Shown here: positions 1 through 6,174 of the stretch, piece after piece
Position numbering within the stretch: position 1 is the first letter of the stretch
Layout: every line of letters begins with the position of its first letter
Source: UBA7803 sp047920935
GTDB lineage: Bacteria; Pseudomonadota; Gammaproteobacteria; Pseudomonadales; Azotimanducaceae
Direction of reading: 5' to 3'
Assembly (NCBI GenBank): GCA_047920935.1
Contig: JBLRXD010000187.1
Location: 1-8,792, forward strand
DNA length: 8,792 nt
Notes under the pieces: model-generated
Database searches by the model: none
The model's input: only the letters and a program-made list of their open reading frames with translations
What the model was told of the DNA's origin: nothing
Position numbers and translations under genes: made by a program

Positions 1-438
1 GACCTCGGGCGCGAGCGCCTCGAGCACCCATCCGAGCAGCGTGCGCCCGCCCACGCGGAACTCGTTGCGTTTTGCGTGCCCGCCGAAATCGTCATGATTG
101 TCGAGCAGCAGGATGCGGGCCGCCGGGCCTGCCTGGGCGCGAAACAGGTGAGCGGCCGCGAGACCCGACAGGCCCGCGCCCACCACCACCAGATCGTACT
201 CGGCATCGGTCTGCCGCCGCGGCCGCGGCCAGCGCACGCCATCGCGCGCCAGGGCGTGGGCGATCTCGAACGAGCCGGGATGGCTGCCGCGCAGGCCCGT
301 GCGGCCCGGCGGATAGCCAACCGCGGCAGCGGCCGGCGCCGCTGCAGTCGCCAATCCGGAGCCCAGCAAACCAGCACCGGCCGCGGGTAGCGCCAACCCG
401 TTGAGAAAGTCCCTGCGTGTGATGCCCCTTCGGGTCAT
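1..438 (-). CDS. spdH: Tat-exported FAD-dependent oxidoreductase, spermidine dehydrogenase-like (partial, N-terminal 146 aa)
   Basis: The gene runs off the left edge, so only the first 146 residues are visible. The N-terminus carries a twin-arginine signal (T7-R-R-D-F-L12) followed by an Ala/Leu/Gly-rich stretch to about residue 40, which predicts export of a folded, cofactor-loaded enzyme. A Rossmann FAD-binding beta-alpha-beta unit begins near residue 82, with G87-A-G-L-S-G92, and is followed by the DNHDDFGGHAKRNEF segment (113-127). From memory, the upstream YPPGRTGLRGSHPGSFE stretch (43-59) and this segment are typical of the spermidine dehydrogenase-like flavoprotein group. Known members oxidise spermidine, releasing 1,3-diaminopropane and an aminoaldehyde or the alternative cleavage products. 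The ATG at 438 is the only possible start, because an in-frame TGA lies at 459-457 with no other start codon between. The adjacent polyamine transporter supports the substrate assignment. A related amine or other FAD oxidoreductase remains possible while the C-terminal domain is unseen. Confidence 0.72.
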   Translation of the reverse strand, partial: MTRRGITRRDFLNGLALPAAGAGLLGSGLATAAAPAAAAVGYPPGRTGLRGSHPGSFEIAHALARDGVRWPRPRRQTDAEYDLVVVGAGLSGLAAAHLFRAQAGPAARILLLDNHDDFGGHAKRNEFRVGGRTLLGWVLEALAPEV

Positions 439-471
439 GTACTCGTCACGTGCTCGTCATGTGATTGTCGT
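432..471. repeat. Four-unit 11-bp tandem repeat, Pho-box-like operator candidate
   Basis: Four 7-bp units start exactly 11 bp apart at 432, 443, 454 and 465: GGGTCAT, TCGTCAC, TCGTCAT and TTGTCGT. GTC falls at 434, 445, 456 and 467. The middle two 11-mers (442-452 and 453-463) differ at one base. One unit per helical turn is typical of sites bound by OmpR/PhoB-family regulators, and each unit matches 5 of 7 positions of the Pho-box half-site (CTGTCAT or CTGTCAC). The array overlaps the start codon of the divergent dehydrogenase and ends 11 bp before a TATCAT hexamer upstream of potG. It could therefore activate potGHI, repress the dehydrogenase, or both. The spacers are not A/T-rich as in classical Pho boxes, so the regulator's identity is uncertain. 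Confidence 0.5.
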
Positions 472-488
472 GGCGCCTCGCCTATCAT
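465..488 (+). promoter_or_regulatory. Candidate potGHI promoter (-10 TATCAT)
   Basis: TATCAT at 483-488 matches 5 of 6 bases of the -10 consensus and is centred in a small palindrome (CTAT-C-ATAG, 482-490). No good -35 hexamer lies 16-18 bp upstream. Instead the last 7-mer of the phased repeat array ends 11 bp before it, the geometry of activator-dependent promoters in which the regulator site replaces the -35 element. A transcript would start near 495, just 5' of the potG Shine-Dalgarno sequence. The call rests on pattern only. Confidence 0.3.
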
Positions 489-498
489 AGCCGCAAAC

Positions 499-502
499 AG
501 GA
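499..502 (+). promoter_or_regulatory. Shine-Dalgarno sequence deciding a TTG start for potG
   Basis: AGGA at 499-502 lies 7 nt upstream of TTG at 510-512. The other in-frame start, TTG at 465, would fall inside the phased repeat array and has no comparable ribosome-binding site, so 510 is preferred. Confidence 0.5.
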
Positions 503-509
503 TTCGCCT

Positions 510-1640
510 TTGCCACAGCCCACTGCACACGACTCGACCGATCGCCCCAGCAACGAAGCCGGCGCTCGACCGTTCCTCAGGATCGAGGCCGTGAGCAAGC
601 GCTTCGGCGACTTCGTCGCCGTCGCCGACGTCACCCTCGACATCTACGAGCGCGAGTTCTTCAGCTTGCTCGGCGGCTCCGGTTGCGGCAAGACCACGCT
701 GCTGCGAATGCTCGCCGGGCTCGAGACGCCGAGCGGCGGGCGCATCTTCATCGACGGCCAGGACATGACCCACACCCCGCCCTACCTGCGGCCGGTGAAC
801 ATGATGTTCCAGTCCTACGCCCTGTTCCCCCACATGAGTGTGCACAGCAACGTGGCGTTCGGCTTGAAGCAGGATCGCGTGCCGCGCAAGGAGATCCGCG
901 CCCGGGTGGAGGAGGCGCTGGCCATGGTGGAGCTGGCCGACTTCGCCAGCCGCCGGCCAGATCAACTGTCGGGCGGTCAACGGCAGCGCGTCGCCCTGGC
1001 GCGGGCGCTGATCAAACGGCCGAAGCTGCTGCTGCTCGACGAACCGCTGGCCGCGTTGGACAAGAAGCTGCGCGAACGCACCCAACTGGAGCTGGCGCGG
1101 ATTCAACAGCGGGTGGGCATCACTTTCGTGCTGGTGACCCACGACCAGGAAGAAGCCATGAACCTGTCGAGCCGCATCGCGGTGATGCACGACGGCGGCT
1201 TCCAGCAGGTGGGGACGCCGCGGGAAATCTACGAAAGCCCCGCCAATCGCTTCGTCGCCGGCTTCATCGGCTCGGTGAACCTGCTCGAATGCCTGCCCGG
1301 CGAACGGCCGGGGCAACTGCGCGCCGTGCACCTCGACGTGGTGCTCGAGCTCCCGGAACACAACGCCGGCAACCCGAACTCCCCTGTGTGGGTGGCCGTG
1401 CGCCCGGAGAAGATCCGCCTGCAACGGCAACCGCCGATGACGCGCGGCAATGTGCTCGCGGGGCGGATCGAGGAGATCACCTACCTGGGCGCCCACTCCA
1501 CCTATCACGTACGCGCCGCGGAAGTGATGTTCGAGGTCAACCTCCCCATGCGCAGCCGGGCGCCGGACGGCGACTTCGAGCGGGGCGACGAGGTGTGGCT
1601 GAGCTGGGCGGCAGAAAGCCTGGTGGTTCTGCCGACGTGA
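510..1640 (+). CDS. potG: Polyamine ABC transporter ATP-binding subunit PotG
   Basis: This is the cytoplasmic ATPase that powers polyamine import through PotH/PotI. The 376-residue product is close to the length of E. coli PotG/PotA. The motifs run in order: Walker A G55-G-S-G-C-G-K-T62, Q-loop Q101 in MMFQSYALFPH, ABC signature L153-S-G-G-Q157, Walker B LLLLD177-E178-P, D-loop ALDKK (182-186) and H-loop H211. From about residue 295 a TOBE-type regulatory domain follows, including the VRPEK segment (298-301 onward). The run PPYLRPVNMMFQSYALFPHM resembles PotG more closely than sugar-transporter ATPases. Walker A has Gly where many family members have Pro or Ala, which is harmless. Translation most likely begins at TTG 510; an in-frame TTG at 465 would add 15 residues. 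potH starts 16 bp after the stop, so the two genes should be co-transcribed. The PotG rather than PotA label rests on resemblance and the PotF/H/I-type partners. Confidence 0.93.
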   Translation: MPQPTAHDSTDRPSNEAGARPFLRIEAVSKRFGDFVAVADVTLDIYEREFFSLLGGSGCGKTTLLRMLAGLETPSGGRIFIDGQDMTHTPPYLRPVNMMFQSYALFPHMSVHSNVAFGLKQDRVPRKEIRARVEEALAMVELADFASRRPDQLSGGQRQRVALARALIKRPKLLLLDEPLAALDKKLRERTQLELARIQQRVGITFVLVTHDQEEAMNLSSRIAVMHDGGFQQVGTPREIYESPANRFVAGFIGSVNLLECLPGERPGQLRAVHLDVVLELPEHNAGNPNSPVWVAVRPEKIRLQRQPPMTRGNVLAGRIEEITYLGAHSTYHVRAAEVMFEVNLPMRSRAPDGDFERGDEVWLSWAAESLVVLPT

Positions 1641-1656
1641 CCCAGGGGTGTTCGGC

Positions 1657-2538
1657 ATGAGCCAACGGCACTGGCTGGTCTACGCGGTGCCGCTGCTGTG
1701 GCTGACGCTGTTCTTCCTGCTGCCATTCGGCTTCGTTTTCAAGATTTCGTTCGCCGAAGCGGTGATCGCTCAGCCTCCATACACCCCGCTGCTGGTCGAG
1801 ACGGCAGACGGGCTGTCGCTGCACCTCACCCTCGGCAACTACCGGTTTCTGATCGAGGACGCGCTGTACGTGCTGTCGTACCTCACCTCGCTGCGCATCG
1901 CCTTGATCTCCACGGTGCTGTGCCTGCTCATCGGCTATCCCATCGCCTACTACATCGCCCGCGCGCGCGGCCGCTACCAACTGGTGCTGCTGATGCTGGT
2001 GATCCTGCCGTTCTGGAGCTCGTTTCTGATCCGCGTCTATGCCTGGAAGGTGCTGCTGCAGGGCGGTGGGGTAATCAACGGCGCGCTGCTGTGGCTCGGC
2101 ATCATCGACCAGCCTCTGACCATGTTGTACACCGAAGGAGCCGTCTACGTCGGCATCGTCTACTCTTACCTGCCGTTCATGATCCTGCCGTTGTATGCGG
2201 CGCTGGCGCGGCTCGATTACGCCACGGTCGAGGCCGCTCTGGATCTCGGCTGCCGACCCTGGCAGGCGTTCATGCGGGTAACCCTGCCGCTGTCCCTGCC
2301 CGGCATCATCGCCGGTTCGCTGCTGGTGTTCATTCCCGCCGTGGGCGAATTCGTCATTCCCGAACTGCTGGGCGGGCCCGACAGCATCATGATCGGCCGG
2401 GTGCTGTGGAACGAGTTTTTCGCCAACCGCGACTGGCCCATCGCCTCCGCGGTGGCCATCCTGATGCTGCTGATCCTGGTGCTGCCCATCGCGCTGCTGC
2501 AGAACTCCCGCAAGAGCCTGCGCGGAGCGGATGCCTGA
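1657..2538 (+). CDS. potH: Polyamine ABC transporter permease PotH
   Basis: One of two inner-membrane permease subunits that form the translocation path with PotI. The 293-residue protein has about six hydrophobic helices, near residues 8-30, 79-101, 108-126, 162-184, 216-237 and 262-282. The cytoplasmic EAA loop, the contact point for the ATPase, is at 192-216 (E-A-A-L-D-L-G, ending L-P-L-S-L-P-G). ATG 1657 is chosen over an in-frame GTG at 1648 because AGGGG at 1644-1648 sits 8 nt upstream of the ATG and overlaps the GTG. It is slightly shorter than E. coli PotH (about 317 aa), the difference lying in the N-terminal tail. Its last codons overlap potI by 8 bp, which implies translational coupling. 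The assignment to the PotB/PotH family is secure, and PotH is favoured by its partner genes. Confidence 0.92.
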   Translation: MSQRHWLVYAVPLLWLTLFFLLPFGFVFKISFAEAVIAQPPYTPLLVETADGLSLHLTLGNYRFLIEDALYVLSYLTSLRIALISTVLCLLIGYPIAYYIARARGRYQLVLLMLVILPFWSSFLIRVYAWKVLLQGGGVINGALLWLGIIDQPLTMLYTEGAVYVGIVYSYLPFMILPLYAALARLDYATVEAALDLGCRPWQAFMRVTLPLSLPGIIAGSLLVFIPAVGEFVIPELLGGPDSIMIGRVLWNEFFANRDWPIASAVAILMLLILVLPIALLQNSRKSLRGADA

Positions 2539-3370
2539 GGGCCGGGATCAGATGCGCAAACGCTCCATCACCCTCATTACCGCCGTAGCCTTCGGCTACG
2601 CGTTTCTCTACCTGCCGATCCTCACGCTGGTGGCGTACTCGTTCAACGACAGCGATCGGGTGATGGTCTGGCAGGGCTTCTCGACGCGCTGGTACGCAGC
2701 GCTGCTGCAGGACCAGCAGATCCTCGGCGCCGCCTGGCTGTCGGTGCGCATCGCCGTGGTGAACGCCACCTTTGCCACCGTCCTGGGGCTGATGGCCGGC
2801 TACGTGCTGGTGCGCTTCGGCCGCTTCCGCACCCGCACTCTGTTCGCCGGCATGCTGGCGGCGCCGCTGGTCATCCCCGAGGTGATCACCGGGCTGTCGC
2901 TGCTGATGCTGTTCATCGCCCTGCAGGACATGCTCGGCTGGCCGGGCGCCCGCGGCGCCACCACCGTCACCATCGCCCACATCACCTTCAGCACCGCCTA
3001 CGTGGCGGTGGTGGTGCAATCGCGGTTGTCGCAGCTCGATCCATCGCTGGAAGAAGCCGCCATGGATCTGGGTGCCCGCCCCGGCCGCACCTTTCTGCTG
3101 ATCACCGTTCCCCTGCTGGCCCCTGCCCTGTTGGCCGGCTGGCTGCTGGCGTTCACCCTGTCGCTGGACGATCTGGTGATCGCCAGCTTCGTCTCCGGCC
3201 CGGGCGCCTCGACCCTGCCGATGGTGATCTTCTCCAAAGTGCGTTTGGGGCTGTCGCCGGAGATCAACGCCCTGGCCACCCTGCTCATTCTCGCCGTGGT
3301 CGTTGGTGTGTCGGTCGCCCTGTTGCTGCTCGCCCGGCGCGGGGCGCCGCCGCCACCCCGCCGCAACTGA
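2531..3370 (+). CDS. potI: Polyamine ABC transporter permease PotI
   Basis: The second permease subunit of the polyamine importer, in the inner membrane. The 279 residues are close to E. coli PotI (281), and long stretches are recognisably PotI: STRWYAALL (51-59), VLVRFGRFR (92-100), and AGWLLAFTLSLDDLVIASF (202-220) with VSGPG just after it. The EAA loop is at 174-200 (EEAAMDLGARPG, then the LLAPAL turn). About six membrane helices are visible, beginning near residues 13, 70, 105, 143, 191 and 246. The ATG lies inside the end of potH. A second in-frame ATG at 2552, with GGGA 4 nt upstream, would remove 7 residues and cannot be excluded, because the GGAG before 2531 is very close to the start. 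The gene closes the potGHI unit; the binding-protein gene is not here but on the opposite strand at 6175-7284. Confidence 0.93.
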   Translation: MPEGRDQMRKRSITLITAVAFGYAFLYLPILTLVAYSFNDSDRVMVWQGFSTRWYAALLQDQQILGAAWLSVRIAVVNATFATVLGLMAGYVLVRFGRFRTRTLFAGMLAAPLVIPEVITGLSLLMLFIALQDMLGWPGARGATTVTIAHITFSTAYVAVVVQSRLSQLDPSLEEAAMDLGARPGRTFLLITVPLLAPALLAGWLLAFTLSLDDLVIASFVSGPGASTLPMVIFSKVRLGLSPEINALATLLILAVVVGVSVALLLLARRGAPPPPRRN

Positions 3371-3418
3371 GGAAAACCGGCACCTTACCTGCGGGTGTGC
3401 CGCCACCGCGCGACCCGG

Positions 3419-3440
3419 CGCGCTTCGCTGGCGCGATATT
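3419..3440 (+). terminator. Weak GC stem-loop after potI, possible terminator
   Basis: CGCGC (3419-3423) can pair with GCGCG (3431-3435) across a 7-nt loop and is followed by ATATTT, which is only a poor T-tract. A second small GC hairpin (GGTG 3394-3397 with CACC 3404-3407) lies just upstream. These are the only structures I see in the 116-bp gap between potI and the protease gene. They may end or attenuate the pot transcript, but such stems also arise by chance in GC-rich DNA. Confidence 0.2.
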
Positions 3441-3486
3441 TGCCTTCCGTGGGTGTTCGGGAACCAGCCAGGCATTGAGGAACACC

Positions 3487-4914
3487 ATGAGATACCCCAC
3501 CGCAACCCTGCTCGCCGCCGGCTTCTTGGCGCTGGCCTCCCCCACGATGGCTGCGCAAGCCATCGACCCGGGCGCGAGGGAAAGTCTACGGCAGACCGGC
3601 CAGGCATTCGCAGCGGTAGCGCAAGCGGTGTCACCCTCGGTGGTGTTCCTGCAGGTGGAGGGCACGGCGCCGCAACGGGCTTCGCCGTTCGGTCCCGGGC
3701 TGCCCTTCAGCGAGGATTTCCTGCGCCGCTTTTTCGGCGAGGAGGCCCCCGAGATGCCGCAGCAGCGCGAACGCAGGATGGTCGGCCAGGGCTCGGGGTT
3801 CGTGTTCCGTAGCGACGACGGCACCGCCTACATCATCACCAACAATCACGTGGTGCAGCACGGCGAACGCATTCGCGTGCGCTTCGAAGACGGCCGCGAG
3901 TTCGACGCCGAAATCACCGGTACCGACCCCCAGTCGGACATCGCCATCATTGAGGTGGCCGTCGCGGACGTGCCCGCCCTGGAACTGGCGGAGACGACCC
4001 TGAACGTGGGCGAGTGGGTGGTGGCCATCGGCAGCCCGTTCGGGCTGCGCTCGACGTTGACCGTCGGCGTGGTGAGCGCCACCGGACGCACGGCACTGGG
4101 GATCAACGATTACGAGGACTTCATTCAGACCGATGCCGCCATCAATCCGGGCAATTCCGGCGGGCCGCTGGTGAACCTGGACGGCCAGGTGGTAGGCATG
4201 AACACAGCCATCTTCAGCCGTACCGGCGGCTACATGGGTATCGGCTTCGCCATCCCCGTGGATCTGGCACGCGCCGTTGCCGTGCAGCTCATCGAGCAGG
4301 GCGAGGTAATCCGCGGCTTCCTCGGCGTCGCCATTCAACCACTCACGCCGGATCTGGCCGAGTCGTTCGGCATCGACCGGCACCAGGGCATCCTCGTCGC
4401 CCAGGTCACCGGCGGCTCTCCGGCGGGTGAGGCCGGCATACAGGTGGGCGACGTCATCGTCGGCTACCAGGGCCGGCCGGTGGAAGACGTTGGCGACTTC
4501 CGCAACCAGGTCGCCCTCACCGAGCCCGGAACCCGCGCGCAGTTGACCGTGCTGCGCGATGGCGAAGAACGCCAGTTGGCCCCGACCATCGCCTCACAGG
4601 AAGGCACTGCCATGGCCCAGGCGCCGCAGGCCACCGCGCGCCAGCTGGGTGTGGTGGTGCAGACGCCGACGCCGCAGATGGCGGAATCCCTGGGAGTACC
4701 GCCCGGCGAAGGCGTGGTGGTCACCCAGGTGGCACCACAGTCGCCGGCGGCGGAGGCGGGCCTGACACCAGGCACCGTGATCCTGCAGGTGAACCGGCAG
4801 CCGGTGACCAGCCCGGAGGAGTTCAGCCAGGCCATAGAAGCCAGCGCCGTGGACCGTGCCATGCTGCTGATTCGCAGCGGTGACGAGCAACGCTACGTGG
4901 TCATCGATTGGTAG
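3487..4914 (+). CDS. degQ: Periplasmic serine endoprotease, DegP/DegQ/MucD family
   Basis: A trypsin-like HtrA protease that degrades or refolds damaged envelope proteins in the periplasm. The 475-residue precursor has a Sec signal peptide (residues 1 to about 25, Leu/Ala-rich, with plausible Ala-X-Ala cleavage near 22-25). The protease domain follows with a complete catalytic triad: H121 in TNNHVV, D151 in SDIAII and S224 in GNSGGP. Two PDZ domains follow, at roughly 277-368 (beginning RGFLGVAIQPL) and 387-470 (LGVVVQTPTP). Length and layout match DegQ and Pseudomonas MucD (about 474 aa). The loop between signal and protease is rich in Phe and Pro (68-90). ATG 3487 is preferred because GAGGA (3477-3481) lies 5 nt upstream and the signal peptide begins there; an upstream in-frame GTG at 3397 would add 30 residues and bury the signal. 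It follows the pot operon by 116 bp, probably as its own unit. The exact orthologue (degP, degQ or mucD) cannot be settled from one window. Confidence 0.94.
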   Translation: MRYPTATLLAAGFLALASPTMAAQAIDPGARESLRQTGQAFAAVAQAVSPSVVFLQVEGTAPQRASPFGPGLPFSEDFLRRFFGEEAPEMPQQRERRMVGQGSGFVFRSDDGTAYIITNNHVVQHGERIRVRFEDGREFDAEITGTDPQSDIAIIEVAVADVPALELAETTLNVGEWVVAIGSPFGLRSTLTVGVVSATGRTALGINDYEDFIQTDAAINPGNSGGPLVNLDGQVVGMNTAIFSRTGGYMGIGFAIPVDLARAVAVQLIEQGEVIRGFLGVAIQPLTPDLAESFGIDRHQGILVAQVTGGSPAGEAGIQVGDVIVGYQGRPVEDVGDFRNQVALTEPGTRAQLTVLRDGEERQLAPTIASQEGTAMAQAPQATARQLGVVVQTPTPQMAESLGVPPGEGVVVTQVAPQSPAAEAGLTPGTVILQVNRQPVTSPEEFSQAIEASAVDRAMLLIRSGDEQRYVVIDW

Positions 4915-5005
4915 CTTCCGCCGGCCTCACCGTCACGGCCCTTGACAAGGATTCGCCCCTGCCCGGAAAGTGCACGGACACACGCCGAACCGAGCAAGGA
5001 GCACC

Positions 5006-5383
5006 ATGAGCGATCACGACCACACCCAGGCGTCGCCGCCAGGGCTGAGCAGCGATGAGCGGCAATGGGGCATGTTTGCGCACCTGTCGGCGCTGGCGGG
5101 TTTCATCATCCCGTTCGGCAATGTGATCGGCCCGCTGGTGGTATGGCAGCTCAAGAAGAACGACATGCCGTTCGTCGACGATCAGGGCAAGGAGGCGTTG
5201 AACTTTCAGATCACCGTGCTGATCGCGATTTTCGTCAGCGTGCTACTGATGGTCATCGTCATCGGCGCGCTGTTGCTGCCCATCGTCGCCATCGGTGCGC
5301 TGATCCTCACCGTCATCGGCGCCGTGAAGGCCAACGCCGGCGAGCGCTATCGCTACCCGTTCGCACTGCGGTTGGTCAAGTAG
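5006..5383 (+). CDS. Small membrane protein, DUF4870 (Tic20-like) family
   Basis: A 125-residue integral membrane protein of unknown function. A polar N-terminus (1-20, His/Asp/Ser-rich) is followed by a hydrophobic segment (about 22-48, WGMFAHLSALAGFIIPFGNV) and a conserved loop (W47-QLKKNDMPFVDDQGKEALNFQ68). A long hydrophobic region follows (about 69-107, probably two helices), then a short basic tail. The pattern of W-x-L-K-K, then D-D-Q-G-K-E-A-L-N-F-Q, is the hallmark of DUF4870 proteins. AAGGAG at 4996-5001 sits 4 nt before the ATG and fixes the start. It lies 91 bp downstream of the protease gene on the same strand and ends 3 bp before the convergent puuD stop. Co-transcription with the protease is possible. 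Its link to envelope stress is only a guess from position. Confidence 0.85.
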   Translation: MSDHDHTQASPPGLSSDERQWGMFAHLSALAGFIIPFGNVIGPLVVWQLKKNDMPFVDDQGKEALNFQITVLIAIFVSVLLMVIVIGALLLPIVAIGALILTVIGAVKANAGERYRYPFALRLVK

Positions 5384-5386
5384 CGC

Positions 5387-6169
5387 TCACCGGGCCCGCT
5401 CCCGGGCGCGAACCGCCGCGGCTTCGCCGAAGGCGCGGAACATCGCCACCGAAGCGGGATCTTTCCGGAAGTGCCATTCCGGGTGCCACTGCACGCCGAG
5501 CAGGAATCCGGGGTGGGTCGGGCAGCTGACTGCCTCGATTACCCCATCCGGCGCCACCGCCTCGGCGACCAACCCGGGCGCCAGCCGGTCGATGCCCTGG
5601 CCGTGCAGGGAGTTGACCTGGATCTCGCGGCATCCGAGCAGGCGTTCCAGCACGCCGCCTTGGCGCAACGCCACCGCATGTGCGTGCAGGTACTGATCGT
5701 CCCGCGCCAGGTCGGTGTCTTCCCGATGGTCGAGAAACGCTTCCACGTCGTGCAGGCGCGGATGCAGACTGCCGCCGAGCACCACGTTCAGTTCCTGAAA
5801 ACCACGGCACACGGCGAACAGTGGAACCTCCAGCGCCATGGCGCGGGCAATCAACGGCAGCGCCAGCGCATCCCGCTGCGGATCCTGCAGCATCGCCGGA
5901 TCCGCCGTGGCGCCGTAGTGCTCGGGGGCCACGTTGCTGACGCTGCCAGGAAGAAACACCCCGTCCACCATGCCCAGCAGGGCGTCGAGGTCGATGTGCC
6001 GCTCAAGGGATTCCAGGTCGCCCCCGGCGCCAAGCGCGGGCAGCAGCAACGGCCAGACGTCAGCCCCATGGGCGACCGCATCGATGTACTTCTCGCCCAC
6101 GCAATGAAACGGGTGGATGCCCACCTGCTTCACGTCACAGCCGATCAATACCAGTGGTTTTGCGGCCAC
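5387..6169 (-). CDS. puuD: Gamma-glutamyl-gamma-aminobutyrate hydrolase PuuD
   Basis: A cytoplasmic class I glutamine amidotransferase-fold hydrolase that cleaves gamma-glutamyl-GABA to glutamate and GABA, the last step of the gamma-glutamylated putrescine pathway. The 260-residue product shows the nucleophile C121 in FAVCRGFQEL and the rest of the triad, H229 and E231, in GVQWHPEW. It also has the family segments FLPGSVSNVAPEHYG (72-86), LDHRED (146-151) and VNSLHGQG (185-192), all close to E. coli PuuD (254 aa). The start is GTG at 6169, 5 bp after the potF stop. No clear Shine-Dalgarno sequence precedes it, so translation is probably coupled to potF. The genes for the other Puu steps (PuuA, PuuB, PuuC) are not in this window. 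Members of this amidotransferase family can act on other gamma-glutamyl compounds, so the exact substrate is inferred. Confidence 0.9.
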   Translation of the reverse strand: MAAKPLVLIGCDVKQVGIHPFHCVGEKYIDAVAHGADVWPLLLPALGAGGDLESLERHIDLDALLGMVDGVFLPGSVSNVAPEHYGATADPAMLQDPQRDALALPLIARAMALEVPLFAVCRGFQELNVVLGGSLHPRLHDVEAFLDHREDTDLARDDQYLHAHAVALRQGGVLERLLGCREIQVNSLHGQGIDRLAPGLVAEAVAPDGVIEAVSCPTHPGFLLGVQWHPEWHFRKDPASVAMFRAFGEAAAVRARERAR

Positions 6170-6174
6170 GACGG

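Noticed and set aside
72..404. Two overlapping plus-strand open frames at the left end
   Set aside because: They mirror the minus-strand oxidoreductase, which has a Tat signal and an FAD-binding motif in its own frame.
499..514. AGGATTCGCC plus TGCC shared with 4948-4963, upstream of potG and of the DUF4870 gene
   Set aside because: Exact 10-base matches are expected many times by chance in a window this size, and the spacing to the start codons differs.
435..1658. 407-codon open frame on the minus strand opposite potG
   Set aside because: Low-complexity His/Arg/Gln-rich translation; it is antisense to an ATPase with every ABC motif.
2387..3634. 415-codon open frame on the minus strand spanning potI and the start of the protease
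   Set aside because: It crosses two well-supported genes and its translation is repetitive Gln/Gly/His-rich sequence.
4942..4947. Perfect TTGACA -35 hexamer before the DUF4870 gene
   Set aside because: No -10-like hexamer occurs at 16-18 bp spacing (GGAAAG is at 17 bp), so I do not call a promoter.
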